A stretch of 6,195 nt of DNA from NCBI GenBank assembly GCA_031267005.1, contig JAIRZX010000706.1, positions 1 through 6,195 on the forward strand, read 5' to 3'. Of the stretch, positions 1 through 5,021 are shown one piece after another. Origin of the DNA: Deltaproteobacteria bacterium (GTDB lineage: Bacteria > Desulfobacterota > Desulfarculia > Adiutricales > Adiutricaceae). Below the pieces are notes generated by a model that searched no databases, was not told the origin of the DNA, and saw only the letters and a program-made list of their open reading frames with translations. A program made the position numbers and the translations under genes. The first letter of the stretch is position 1. Each line of letters begins with the position of its first letter.

Positions 1-79
1 CGCGGGCCTGTCCGGCGCAACGGCCGGAAAGGCAAGCTCGGGGGCCGATGGCCCACGAGCTCTTTAAGGGGGGGGGAGG

Positions 80-97
80 AAAAAGGCCGGTGCGGCC
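80..97 (-). terminator. Intrinsic terminator, minus strand
   Basis: On the minus strand the sequence reads GGCCG-CAC-CGGCC followed immediately by TTTTTCC, a 5-bp all-GC stem with a 3-nt loop and a five-T tract. It lies about 210 nt beyond the first terminator after the lolB-like gene, so it is either a backup for that operon or the end of a short, unrecognised transcript between the two. No plus-strand T tract is present. Confidence 0.6.
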
Positions 98-224
98 AAG
101 GGGGGGCGCGGGAGAGGGCGGCGGGGGCCCCCGCTGTCGGCTGGGCGGGAGAATGGAGCAGGGTGGACGAGCGTCACGCCCTCGGGGGGATCTGGGGCCA
201 GAGACGGCCTTCCAGGGCTTCGCG

Positions 225-260
225 GGCCGGAAGGCCGGAAGGCCGGAAGGCCGGAAGGCC
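225..260. repeat. Tandem repeat (GGCCGGAA) x 4.5
   Basis: Four perfect head-to-tail copies of the octamer GGCCGGAA (225-232, 233-240, 241-248, 249-256) are followed by a half copy GGCC (257-260). Degenerate GGAA/GGAC-rich units continue to about 295. The unit is not a multiple of three and lies outside any supported gene. It is probably a slippage-prone microsatellite. The same GGCCGGAA core recurs in the spacer near 3270 and 3294. Confidence 0.9.
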
Positions 261-307
261 GCCGAGGACCGGAAAGACGAAAGGACGGAAGGCCTAAGGC
301 TCAAGGG

Positions 308-330
308 AAAAAGAGAGGCTTCAGGCCTCC
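308..330 (-). terminator. Intrinsic terminator after the TPR-lolB operon
   Basis: The minus strand reads GAGGC-CTGAA-GCCTC, then TCTTTTTCCC. This is a 5-bp stem (325-329 with 315-319), extendable by a G-U pair, with a 5-nt loop and a five-T tract at 308-312. It begins only about 20 nt after the stop codon of the lolB-like gene, so it most likely ends that operon. Confidence 0.75.
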
Positions 331-349
331 GGCGCGGCCCGCGGCGACT

Positions 350-1246
350 CTAGAGTTCCTCGTATGAGTATCCCTGAGGCCTTTCCAGGCCGAAGACGCC
401 CTCGGGAGGGGTGAAGCCCAGGCTCACCTCCCGGTAGCTCACGTCCAGCGAATGCTCCCCGTTCCCGCGCCAGGAGGCCGATACCGTGCGCGGAAAGAGC
501 CTCGCGGCCCCGCCGCGGTCGTCGCGGGGGAAGGGCTCCCAGGAGCCGTAGCGGACCTGGAAGTCCGGCGAGTTAACGGGGCCGGCGGATACGCGGCGCA
601 GGGTCTTCCCGGAGGCGGAGTCCCAGGGGGCGCCGCCCGCCGCCTGGACCCTCAAGGGGCTTCCGGACCCTTCGGGGTAGGCGACGAAGGACGCGTCGCC
701 CTCGCCCTCGGGGAACTGGGTGGCGGCCTCGGCGCGGGAAGGGCGGAAAGGGAGCGAGCCGGAGAGGGACGCCAGGAGCTCCTCCGGGGAGAGGGGCAGG
801 GGGACCAGGAGCCCGAGGGCGCCGCCCCCGGCGCTCCCGGCGTAATAGGCCTTGCCGGAGTAGTCCAAGGCGTTCAAGGCGCCGCGCGAGCTAGCGATCT
901 TGAAGACCGGCGAGCCGAAGGGGTCGAAGGCGGTGAACAGAAAGGAGCCCGGGCGCTCGCATATGAGCTCGAAACGGAAGAAGTTCGTGTTGTTCCCGGA
1001 CTTGTAAGTGGCCTCCCCCCTCATGGCGAAGGTCTTCAGGTCCTCCCCGTCCTGCCAGAGCGCCGCCGCCAGGTCAGTGGCCTTCAGGTTCTCCGACTGG
1101 GCGCGGCCGGGGTCCACCCCGGTCGCGGCGCATCCGGACGCGGCCAGTGCCGCCGCGAAAGCCAGCGCCGCGACAGCCGGGGCCCGACCGCGGGCCGCGG
1201 CGGGGGGTGCCGCGGAACTACTGGAGGATCTGCCTAATCTTCTCAT
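350..1246 (-). CDS. lolB: LolB-like outer-membrane lipoprotein
   Basis: Predicted 298-residue lipoprotein. An Arg-containing N-terminus and an Ala-rich hydrophobic stretch (about residues 22-37) end in a lipobox-like A-S-G-C, giving lipidated Cys39. The mature part shows the LolA/LolB-type pattern of beta strands: a 'GEATYKSG' strand (77-84), 'FRFELICERPGSFLFTAFDPFGSPVFKI' split over 90-117, an 'NALDYSGKAYYAG' strand (125-137), and 'PLSPEELLASLSGSLP' (151-166), which resembles the LolB segment before its lipid-binding lid. LolB accepts lipoproteins from LolA and inserts them in the outer membrane. The C-terminal half is longer than in E. coli LolB and is less recognisable. The start ATG lies inside the preceding TPR gene (29-bp overlap) with GGAGG six bases upstream, so translation is probably coupled. 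A TPR gene before lolB is a known proteobacterial arrangement and supports the name. A more general LolA-fold or DUF4292-like lipoprotein is the alternative. Confidence 0.65.
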   Translation of the reverse strand: MRRLGRSSSSSAAPPAAARGRAPAVAALAFAAALAASGCAATGVDPGRAQSENLKATDLAAALWQDGEDLKTFAMRGEATYKSGNNTNFFRFELICERPGSFLFTAFDPFGSPVFKIASSRGALNALDYSGKAYYAGSAGGGALGLLVPLPLSPEELLASLSGSLPFRPSRAEAATQFPEGEGDASFVAYPEGSGSPLRVQAAGGAPWDSASGKTLRRVSAGPVNSPDFQVRYGSWEPFPRDDRGGAARLFPRTVSASWRGNGEHSLDVSYREVSLGFTPPEGVFGLERPQGYSYEEL

Positions 1247-2969
1247 CTATGGCCTCCGGGTGCTCGTGGCCCTTCTCGATGGCCGTCGCGTAAGCCCTCC
1301 TGGCCTCGCCGTCCCGGCCCACGAGTTTCAGGACGTCGCCCAAATGCTCGATTATGACGGGGTCCTCGCCGGAGAGCTGGACCGCCCGCTCCAGGAGCGG
1401 CAGGGCCTTCTCGTAGTCCTTCATGCGGTAATAGACCCAGCCCAGGGTGTCCAGGTAGTAGCCGTTGTCGGGCTTGAGGGTGTTGGCCTTCAAGGCCAGA
1501 GTCAGGGCCTCTTTGAGGTTCCTGTCCTCCTCTGCCCAGGTGTAGGCCAGATAGTTGAGCGCCTCCGAGAACTCGGGGTCCAGCGCCACCGCCCTCGTCA
1601 TGGCGGCCAGGCATTCCCTCCTCCTGCCCATGCGGTCCTCGGCCGCCCCCAGGCTGAACTGGAGCTCCGCGGAATCGGGGAAGAGCTTGACGGCCTCGCG
1701 GTAGATGGCCAGGGCCTCGGCCACGCGGTCGTCCTCCTCCATGATGCGCCCGGTGGCCACGACCAGCATGGGCGAGCCGGGATGGCTCCGCCTGGCCTGG
1801 GCCAGGGCCGCCAGGGCCTCCGGGCGGCGGTTCTCCTTGGAGAGCAGGGCGGCAAGGTAAAGCACGGCGTCCACGTACTCGTCGGACTGGTACGGGATGC
1901 CGCCCAGGTTCTCCAGCGCCAGGGGCACCTTGCCGGTCTCGGCCTGGGTGACGGCGAGCAGGTACTTGGCCCTGGTGTTGCCGGGATCGCGCCGGAGCAC
2001 GCCGGCGAACTCGGCCGAGGCCTGGGGCCACAGGCTGTCCTCCAGGAACATGAGGCCTATCGTGAGCCCCGCGTCCTCTCCCTCGGCGGCACCGGAGCTC
2101 ACCTCGTCTATGAGCGCCACCGCCTCGCGGCGCTTGCCGTTCTTGACGAGGATCCTCGTGAGCCTGGCCTTGGCCATGGCGATGTCGGGGCGGTAGCGTA
2201 TGATCTGGCGGTAGTTGCGCTCGGCGGCCCTCAAATCCCCCGACTGCTCGTTTAGGAGGGCCAGCTCGATGATGCTCTCAACGAAGTCGGGCTTCTTGGA
2301 GACGGCCCTTTCGAAGTGCCTCGCCGCGTCCCGGCGGTCGCCCCGGCGCAGGGCCACGCGGCCCAGGAAGTAGTCCGGCAGGTAGGATCCGGGGGTGAGC
2401 GCCCCGAGCCGCGAGAAGGCCTCGGAGGCCTCGTCCAGCCGCCCGCTCTCGGCGTACATGGCGCCCAGGAAGCTCACCGCCTCCTCGTTGGAGGGGTCGA
2501 GCTTCAGCGCCTCAAGGTAGTTCTCCTCCGCCTTCTGCCACTGGCCGGACACGGAGGCCAGGTATCCCGCGAACAGCCTGGGCTCCGGATCCTCCGGCCG
2601 CATGGAGGCCGCGCGGTCCACGTAGCCCGAGGCCTCCTCCAGCCGGCCGTTCCTGGCCATCATCTTGGCTGTCTCGAGTTCCAGGTAATACGGCCCCCCG
2701 GCCTCCTCGGAGGACTTCTGCATGGACTTCACGGCCGCGTCGTCGTTGCGGCCGAGCTCCTCGTACTGGGCCCTAAGGAAATAGTAGTAGCTCCGGACGG
2801 CCGCGCCGCCGGCGCCGTCCGCGGTCACGCAGGAGGCGAGGAACAACGCGGAGAGGGCGGCGAAGGGGCACAGGAGCGCGGCGAGCCAGGCCCGCGGCGG
2901 GCCCGCGGGCCTCGCGCGAGGGCGCTCGGCGCCCTCCGCCTCCGTTGGGGACTTATGGGAAAAGGGCAT
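1218..2969 (-). CDS. TPR-repeat lipoprotein preceding lolB
   Basis: 583-residue protein. A basic n-region (several Arg between residues 17 and 26), a hydrophobic core (about 28-44) and lipobox L-A-S-C predict lipidation at Cys47 and anchoring on the periplasmic side of a membrane. From about residue 60 to the end it is a nearly continuous array of tetratricopeptide repeats, perhaps 13-15, with the usual small/aromatic pattern and a Pro starting many repeats ('LKLDPSNEEA', 'VKLFPDSAEL', 'VALDPEFSEA'). The C-terminal block 'ALNYLAYTWAEE...LKPDNGYYLDTLGWVYYRM' is typical of the large TPR protein encoded next to lolB in several proteobacteria (for example PA4667 in Pseudomonas). TPR arrays bind proteins, so it likely scaffolds an envelope complex; its partner cannot be named. 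The ATG at 2969 is the only upstream start that gives a complete signal peptide, but no clear Shine-Dalgarno precedes it. It overlaps lolB by 29 bp, so the two form one operon. Confidence 0.85.
   Translation of the reverse strand: MPFSHKSPTEAEGAERPRARPAGPPRAWLAALLCPFAALSALFLASCVTADGAGGAAVRSYYYFLRAQYEELGRNDDAAVKSMQKSSEEAGGPYYLELETAKMMARNGRLEEASGYVDRAASMRPEDPEPRLFAGYLASVSGQWQKAEENYLEALKLDPSNEEAVSFLGAMYAESGRLDEASEAFSRLGALTPGSYLPDYFLGRVALRRGDRRDAARHFERAVSKKPDFVESIIELALLNEQSGDLRAAERNYRQIIRYRPDIAMAKARLTRILVKNGKRREAVALIDEVSSGAAEGEDAGLTIGLMFLEDSLWPQASAEFAGVLRRDPGNTRAKYLLAVTQAETGKVPLALENLGGIPYQSDEYVDAVLYLAALLSKENRRPEALAALAQARRSHPGSPMLVVATGRIMEEDDRVAEALAIYREAVKLFPDSAELQFSLGAAEDRMGRRRECLAAMTRAVALDPEFSEALNYLAYTWAEEDRNLKEALTLALKANTLKPDNGYYLDTLGWVYYRMKDYEKALPLLERAVQLSGEDPVIIEHLGDVLKLVGRDGEARRAYATAIEKGHEHPEAIDEKIRQILQ
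1253..1257 (-). promoter_or_regulatory. Ribosome-binding site of the lolB-like gene
   Basis: GGAGG on the minus strand, six bases (CCATAG) before the ATG at 1246-1244. It lies within the last codons of the TPR gene, fixes the lolB-like start and indicates translational coupling. Confidence 0.75.
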
Positions 2970-3033
2970 ATGGTTTGGACCCCGGAGGGGCGTTTCCGTC
3001 GGAAAGGGGTTTTAGGCTTCATGCCGGAGGAGG

Positions 3034-3074
3034 CGCCCGGGACGATCCGCCCGGAACTTCCCGCCCGGGACGAT
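3034..3074. repeat. Paired 13-bp direct repeat upstream of the TPR gene
   Basis: CGCCCGGGACGAT occurs perfectly at 3034-3046 and 3062-3074, a 28-bp period. The following bases are also partly conserved (CCGCCCGG versus AAGCCCGG), so the two 28-bp units agree at about 21 positions. Each copy contains the palindrome CCCGGG. The pair sits 65-105 bp upstream of the TPR start codon, where it could be an operator or part of the 5' leader. Confidence 0.7.
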
Positions 3075-3235
3075 AAGCCCGGGGATCCGGCCGGAGGGCG
3101 CGTCGCCGGGAGCCGCGGCCGGACTGGCCCGGTTGCGGGACGCTGCAAGGTTTCTTAAATGGAAAAGGCGGAACACGAAAGGCGAGAGGGGGCCGTCCGG
3201 AACGGAGGAAGGCGCCCCCCCGGAGCGGGGCGGGT

Positions 3236-3265
3236 CCGGATCCGGGACTCCGGTCCCGGATCCGG
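3236..3265. repeat. Perfect 13-bp inverted repeat with 4-nt loop
   Basis: CCGGATCCGGGAC (3236-3248) and GTCCCGGATCCGG (3253-3265) are exact reverse complements separated by TCCG. Read on the plus strand this is a C(UCCG)G, a UNCG-class tetraloop; on the minus strand the loop is CGGA. No T tract follows on either strand, so it is not a standard intrinsic terminator. It lies about 160 bp downstream of the sigma stop and could be a REP-like extragenic palindrome, an RNA 3'-end stabiliser or a protein-binding site. Confidence 0.85.
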
Positions 3266-3269
3266 CGGA

Positions 3270-3305
3270 GGCCGGAAGCGGCCCGACGGGCCGGGCCGGA
3301 AGCGG
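3270..3305. repeat. 12-bp direct repeat, period 24
   Basis: GGCCGGAAGCGG is found at 3270-3281 and 3294-3305, beside the 3236-3265 palindrome. Its core GGCCGGAA is the same octamer that is tandemly repeated at 225-260. It may be simple GC-rich low complexity. Confidence 0.6.
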
Positions 3306-3368
3306 GCCGGGCCGGGGCGCCGGTCCGCCGCGAGGAAATTTTCCCCGGGGAAGGCGGCCCTCCGGAAA

Positions 3369-3412
3369 CGGGGGCCCGCCGGAATCAGGATCCCCCGCTG
3401 GGCGGGGCCCGC
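3369..3412 (-). terminator. Candidate terminator hairpin after the sigma gene
   Basis: On the minus strand the arm at 3410-3401 (GGGCCCCGCC) pairs with the arm at 3380-3371 (GGCGGGCCCC), giving about nine GC pairs with one mismatch around a loop of about 20 nt. It starts about 12 nt after the stop codon. Only a short GTTT follows, so it is a weak intrinsic terminator or a 3'-end stabilising structure. Confidence 0.35.
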
Positions 3413-3423
3413 AACAAGGCGCG

Positions 3424-4722
3424 TCAGTCCGAAAGGCTCAGCTCCGGGACTTCCTTGACGAGGTAGGCGTGGATCTTCTTCTTGAGCCTTTCCTCCAGCT
3501 GGCGGACCCTCTCGCGGCTGACGCCGAACTCCTCGCCCATCTCCTGCAGGGTAACGGGGTCGTCGGCAAATAGCCTCTTTTCGAGGATCCTGCGGTCGCG
3601 GTCGTTTAGGGTCTTCTTGAAGCGCCCCATGTGGTCGGAGACCAGGCGGCGGATCTGGGCGTCCGCCAGTATGCTGTCCGCTCCCTGGCTGGAGTCGGTG
3701 ACCATGCTCACCTGCGTGTCGTGCAGGTCCTCGCCGACGGGGGAGCTGAGGGACACCTCGCGGCCGGAGGAGAGCCTGGCGTCCATCTCGGAGACTTCGT
3801 TCACCGAGACGTTCAGCCGCTCCGCCAGAAGCTCCGGCGCGGGCTCGAAGCCCTCCCTGCGGAGCCTGGCCTGCTCCTTTCGGAGGTTGAAGAAAAGCAT
3901 GCGCTGGTTTTGGGTGGTCCCCACCTTGACGAGCCGGGAGTTGTCTATGATGAACTTCAGCATGTACGCCCGGATCCAGTAGGCGGCGTAGTAGCTGAAC
4001 TTCACCTGGCGGCCGGGGTCGAACTTCCTCAGCGCGTGCAGGAGCCCGACGTTGCCCTCCTGTATGAGATCCTGGAGGTTGTTGAGCCAGCTCGACTGGA
4101 ACTGCATGGCAAGCTTCACTACCAGCCTCAGGTTGGAGCTGACGAGCCTCTGGCCCGCCTCGCGGCTCCCGGTAAGCGCGTACTCGCGGGCGAGCTCCCT
4201 CTCCTCGTCCTTGCCGAGCAGGGGGATGGCCCCCACCTCCTTCAAATAAGCCTTGAGCGCGTCTGCGGTCTCGGAGACACCGCCCCCCCCCCTCCAGGGG
4301 GCGGGGGTCTTCGAGCGGGGATCCGGGGCCGGCACGGGCAGGAACGCGCGGCGCCCGCCGTCCCGGGCGGGCTCCCCCCCGTCCCCCTCCTCGGGACCGC
4401 TTTCGACGTCGCAACTGTCTTGGCCGCCTTCGCCCTCGAAATAACCGTAACCGGCGCTTTCCTCTTCGCCGCCGTCCCCGTCCCCGTCCCGGCAAACGCG
4501 GCGGGCGGCGCCAGGCCCGTAAACCCCGGAGGCGGAACCCGGGCCGTGAACCCTGCGGACGGGGCGGAACTCACCCCCCTCCGGACCATCGGGCACGTCC
4601 AGGACCTCGTAAGCGCGTCCGCTCCCGTCGAATCCCTCCGGATCCGCGAGGCCGTCCAGATCCTCGATGGCTTCGGCGCCGTCAAGCTCCCCCTCGCGGC
4701 CGATGTCGCTTTCGTCCTCCAA
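3424..4722 (-). CDS. rpoH: RpoH-type (sigma-32-like) RNA polymerase sigma factor
   Basis: 432 residues as called. The sigma-70-family core starts near residue 153: region 1.2 'LKAYLKEVGAIPLLGKDEE' (156-174), region 2.1 'SNLRLVVKLAMQF' (196-208), region 2.2-2.4 'NLQDLIQEGNVGLLHALRKF' (215-234) to 'FSYYAAYWIRAYM' (242-254), then 'QNQRMLFFNLRKEQARL' (271-287), which matches the RpoH box (QRKLFFNLR in E. coli) typical of heat-shock sigma factors. Region 4 spans about 354-421, with the helix-turn-helix 'TLQEMGEEFGVSRERVRQLE' (391-410). It should direct RNA polymerase to heat-shock or other stress promoters. Residues 1-150 are an extension rich in Gly, Glu and Asp with no recognised domain. The first codon is TTG (4722-4720), two codons after an in-frame TAG (4728-4726), with GAGG eight bases upstream. 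There is no in-frame ATG before the core. A GTG at 4596, also with GAGG eight bases upstream, is an alternative start. The core assignment is firm; the N-terminus is not. Confidence 0.88.
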   Translation of the reverse strand: MEDESDIGREGELDGAEAIEDLDGLADPEGFDGSGRAYEVLDVPDGPEGGEFRPVRRVHGPGSASGVYGPGAARRVCRDGDGDGGEEESAGYGYFEGEGGQDSCDVESGPEEGDGGEPARDGGRRAFLPVPAPDPRSKTPAPWRGGGGVSETADALKAYLKEVGAIPLLGKDEERELAREYALTGSREAGQRLVSSNLRLVVKLAMQFQSSWLNNLQDLIQEGNVGLLHALRKFDPGRQVKFSYYAAYWIRAYMLKFIIDNSRLVKVGTTQNQRMLFFNLRKEQARLRREGFEPAPELLAERLNVSVNEVSEMDARLSSGREVSLSSPVGEDLHDTQVSMVTDSSQGADSILADAQIRRLVSDHMGRFKKTLNDRDRRILEKRLFADDPVTLQEMGEEFGVSRERVRQLEERLKKKIHAYLVKEVPELSLSD

Positions 4723-4843
4723 TCCCTAGGCCTCGCTCGGGCCCCGGAGGGCCCGGAAAAAAGAAAAAGCCGTCCCCAGAAAGCTCGTGAACCCCGGGGG
4801 GCGGCCGGTCCGGCAAACGGGGGCGCCGCCCCTTCTGAGGCAT
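4682..4843 (-). CDS. Possible leader ORF overlapping the sigma start
   Basis: An ATG at 4843-4841 opens a 53-codon frame ending in TGA at 4682, 41 nt inside the sigma gene in a different frame. AAGGAGG, the best Shine-Dalgarno match in the leader, lies at 4862-4856, but its spacing to the ATG is 12 nt, longer than ideal. The product begins MPQKGRRPRLPD and has a run of four Phe encoded by the T tract of the terminator. It matches no family I know. Translation would run through the terminator stem and end inside the sigma gene, so it could act as a regulatory leader peptide or couple translation. Alternatively, a frameshift between 4725 and about 4685 would join it to the sigma frame as its true N-terminus, or it may be untranslated chance. 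Confidence 0.25.
   Translation of the reverse strand: MPQKGRRPRLPDRPPPGVHELSGDGFFFFPGPPGPERGLGIGGRKRHRPRGGA
4731..4755 (-). promoter_or_regulatory. UNCG-capped hairpin and Shine-Dalgarno before the sigma gene
   Basis: On the minus strand CGGGCCC-TCCG-GGGCCCG forms a perfect 7-bp stem (4749-4755 with 4738-4744) with a C(UCCG)G tetraloop, a very stable cap. It starts just after the T tract of the leader terminator. GAGCGAGG (4738-4731) follows at once, sharing one base with the stem; its GAGG lies eight bases before the TTG start. The hairpin may set ribosome access or protect the 5' side of a processed transcript. Confidence 0.55.
4757..4805 (-). terminator. Intrinsic terminator in the sigma-gene leader
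   Basis: The minus strand has GCCGCCCC (4805-4798), a 20-nt loop and GGGGACGGC (4777-4769), pairing as eight GC pairs with one bulged A. TTTTTCTTTTTT (4768-4757) follows directly. This is the strongest T tract in the window and conspicuous in such GC-rich DNA. It ends 34 nt before the sigma start codon, leaving little room for another promoter, so it should either end a small RNA or act as an attenuator for the sigma gene. Confidence 0.8.
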
Positions 4844-4871
4844 CGCCGCAGGGCGCCTCCTTACAATCAAC

Positions 4872-4909
4872 GGGCGAAAGGCCTCCGGTCGGGGGCGAAA
4901 GGCCTCCGG
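4872..4909 (-). repeat. Twin 17-bp repeat in the leader
   Basis: GGGCGAAAGGCCTCCGG (plus strand) is perfect at 4872-4888 and 4893-4909, a 21-bp period. In the leader RNA each copy reads CCGGAGGCCUUUCGCCC and carries a GGAGG, as does the AAGGAGGCGCC just downstream. The copies could be two binding sites for an RNA-binding regulator, or alternating pairing partners. Confidence 0.85.
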
Positions 4910-4992
4910 CCCGAAGGAAAGGCGCCCGGCCGTGCCAGGGCCCTTAGGCCGGCCCGGCCGGCAGCCGTTAAACGCGCGCTCCGGGTTAATGA

Positions 4993-5021
4993 AATATATA
5001 CCCGCGCCGCGCGCTTGTCAA
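4993..5021 (-). promoter_or_regulatory. Near-consensus sigma-70 promoter facing the sigma gene
   Basis: On the minus strand a perfect -35 TTGACA (5021-5016) is followed by a 17-nt GC-rich spacer (5015-4999) and -10 TATATT (4998-4993), one base off TATAAT. Transcription should start near 4986-4987, in TCATTAA. The A+T-rich -10 area stands out sharply from its surroundings. It points at the sigma gene 264 nt away. I saw no CIRCE or heat-shock-type promoter here, so expression would be housekeeping-driven, with control possibly left to the leader. Confidence 0.85.

Larger units (their letters stand above)
1..307. other. Intergenic region downstream of the lolB-like gene
   Basis: No convincing gene is visible. 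The one open frame here (plus strand, 48-353) is rich in Gly, Arg and Lys and reads through homopolymer G runs and the tandem repeat, as expected of chance frames in GC-rich DNA. The stretch holds a minus-strand terminator near 80-97, a perfect 14-bp palindrome at 121-134 (GCGGGGGCCCCCGC), a short inverted repeat GGGCC-GAT-GGCCC near 42-54, and an 8-bp tandem repeat at 225-260. Confidence 0.6.
2970..3423. other. Intergenic region between sigma gene and TPR gene
   Basis: No supported gene. Reading leftwards from the sigma stop it holds a candidate terminator hairpin (3369-3412), a 12-bp direct repeat (3270/3294), a perfect 13-bp inverted repeat (3236-3265), a relatively A+T-rich island at about 3149-3180 that is the likeliest promoter location for the TPR-lolB operon, and paired 13-bp repeats (3034/3062). 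A palindrome TTCCCCGGGGAA lies near 3341-3352. I could not identify a convincing -35/-10 pair for the TPR gene. Confidence 0.6.
4757..4986 (-). ncRNA. Predicted 5' leader (attenuator) or about 230-nt small RNA
   Basis: This segment runs from the predicted start of the 4993-5021 promoter to the terminator T tract. Its RNA can form a strong hairpin near 4963-4933 (UGCC/GGCA and GGGCC/GGCCC pairs), contains two copies of CCGGAGGCCUUUCGCCC, then AAGGAGG and an ATG, then GGGGCGGC (4832-4825). That last segment is exactly complementary to the left arm of the terminator (4805-4798), so an antiterminator is possible. I see no match to the conserved cores of SRP RNA, tmRNA or riboswitch classes known to me. 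It is either a cis-acting attenuation leader of the sigma gene or an independent small RNA. Confidence 0.5.

Noticed and set aside
1008..2255. Long plus-strand open frame (415 codons) opposite the TPR gene
   Set aside because: It is antisense to a clear TPR array, has no recognisable domain, and has the His/Gly/Leu/Val-rich look of a reverse-strand shadow in GC-rich DNA.
3156..3190. Possible sigma-32-type promoter for the TPR operon (TTCCATTTA as -10)
   Set aside because: The -10 matches CCCCATNTA only partly, and no CTTGAA-like -35 is found at a proper distance. The A+T-rich island may still hold a promoter, but not one I can define.
3631..4947. Long plus-strand open frame (438 codons) opposite the sigma gene
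   Set aside because: It is the complement of a convincing RpoH-type sigma factor and has no motif of its own.
4871..4952. Plus-strand GCGAAAGGCCTCCGG resembling part of a c-di-GMP-I (GEMM) riboswitch core
   Set aside because: Only the GAAA...CCTCCGG part looks similar. The required upstream conserved segment and receptor are missing, and no plus-strand gene follows.
4722..5021. CIRCE, SRP RNA, tmRNA or tRNA in the sigma-gene upstream region
   Set aside because: I looked for the CIRCE inverted repeat and for the conserved cores of these RNAs and found none. GGGGTTCACGAG near 4785-4796 is only a chance T-loop-like string.
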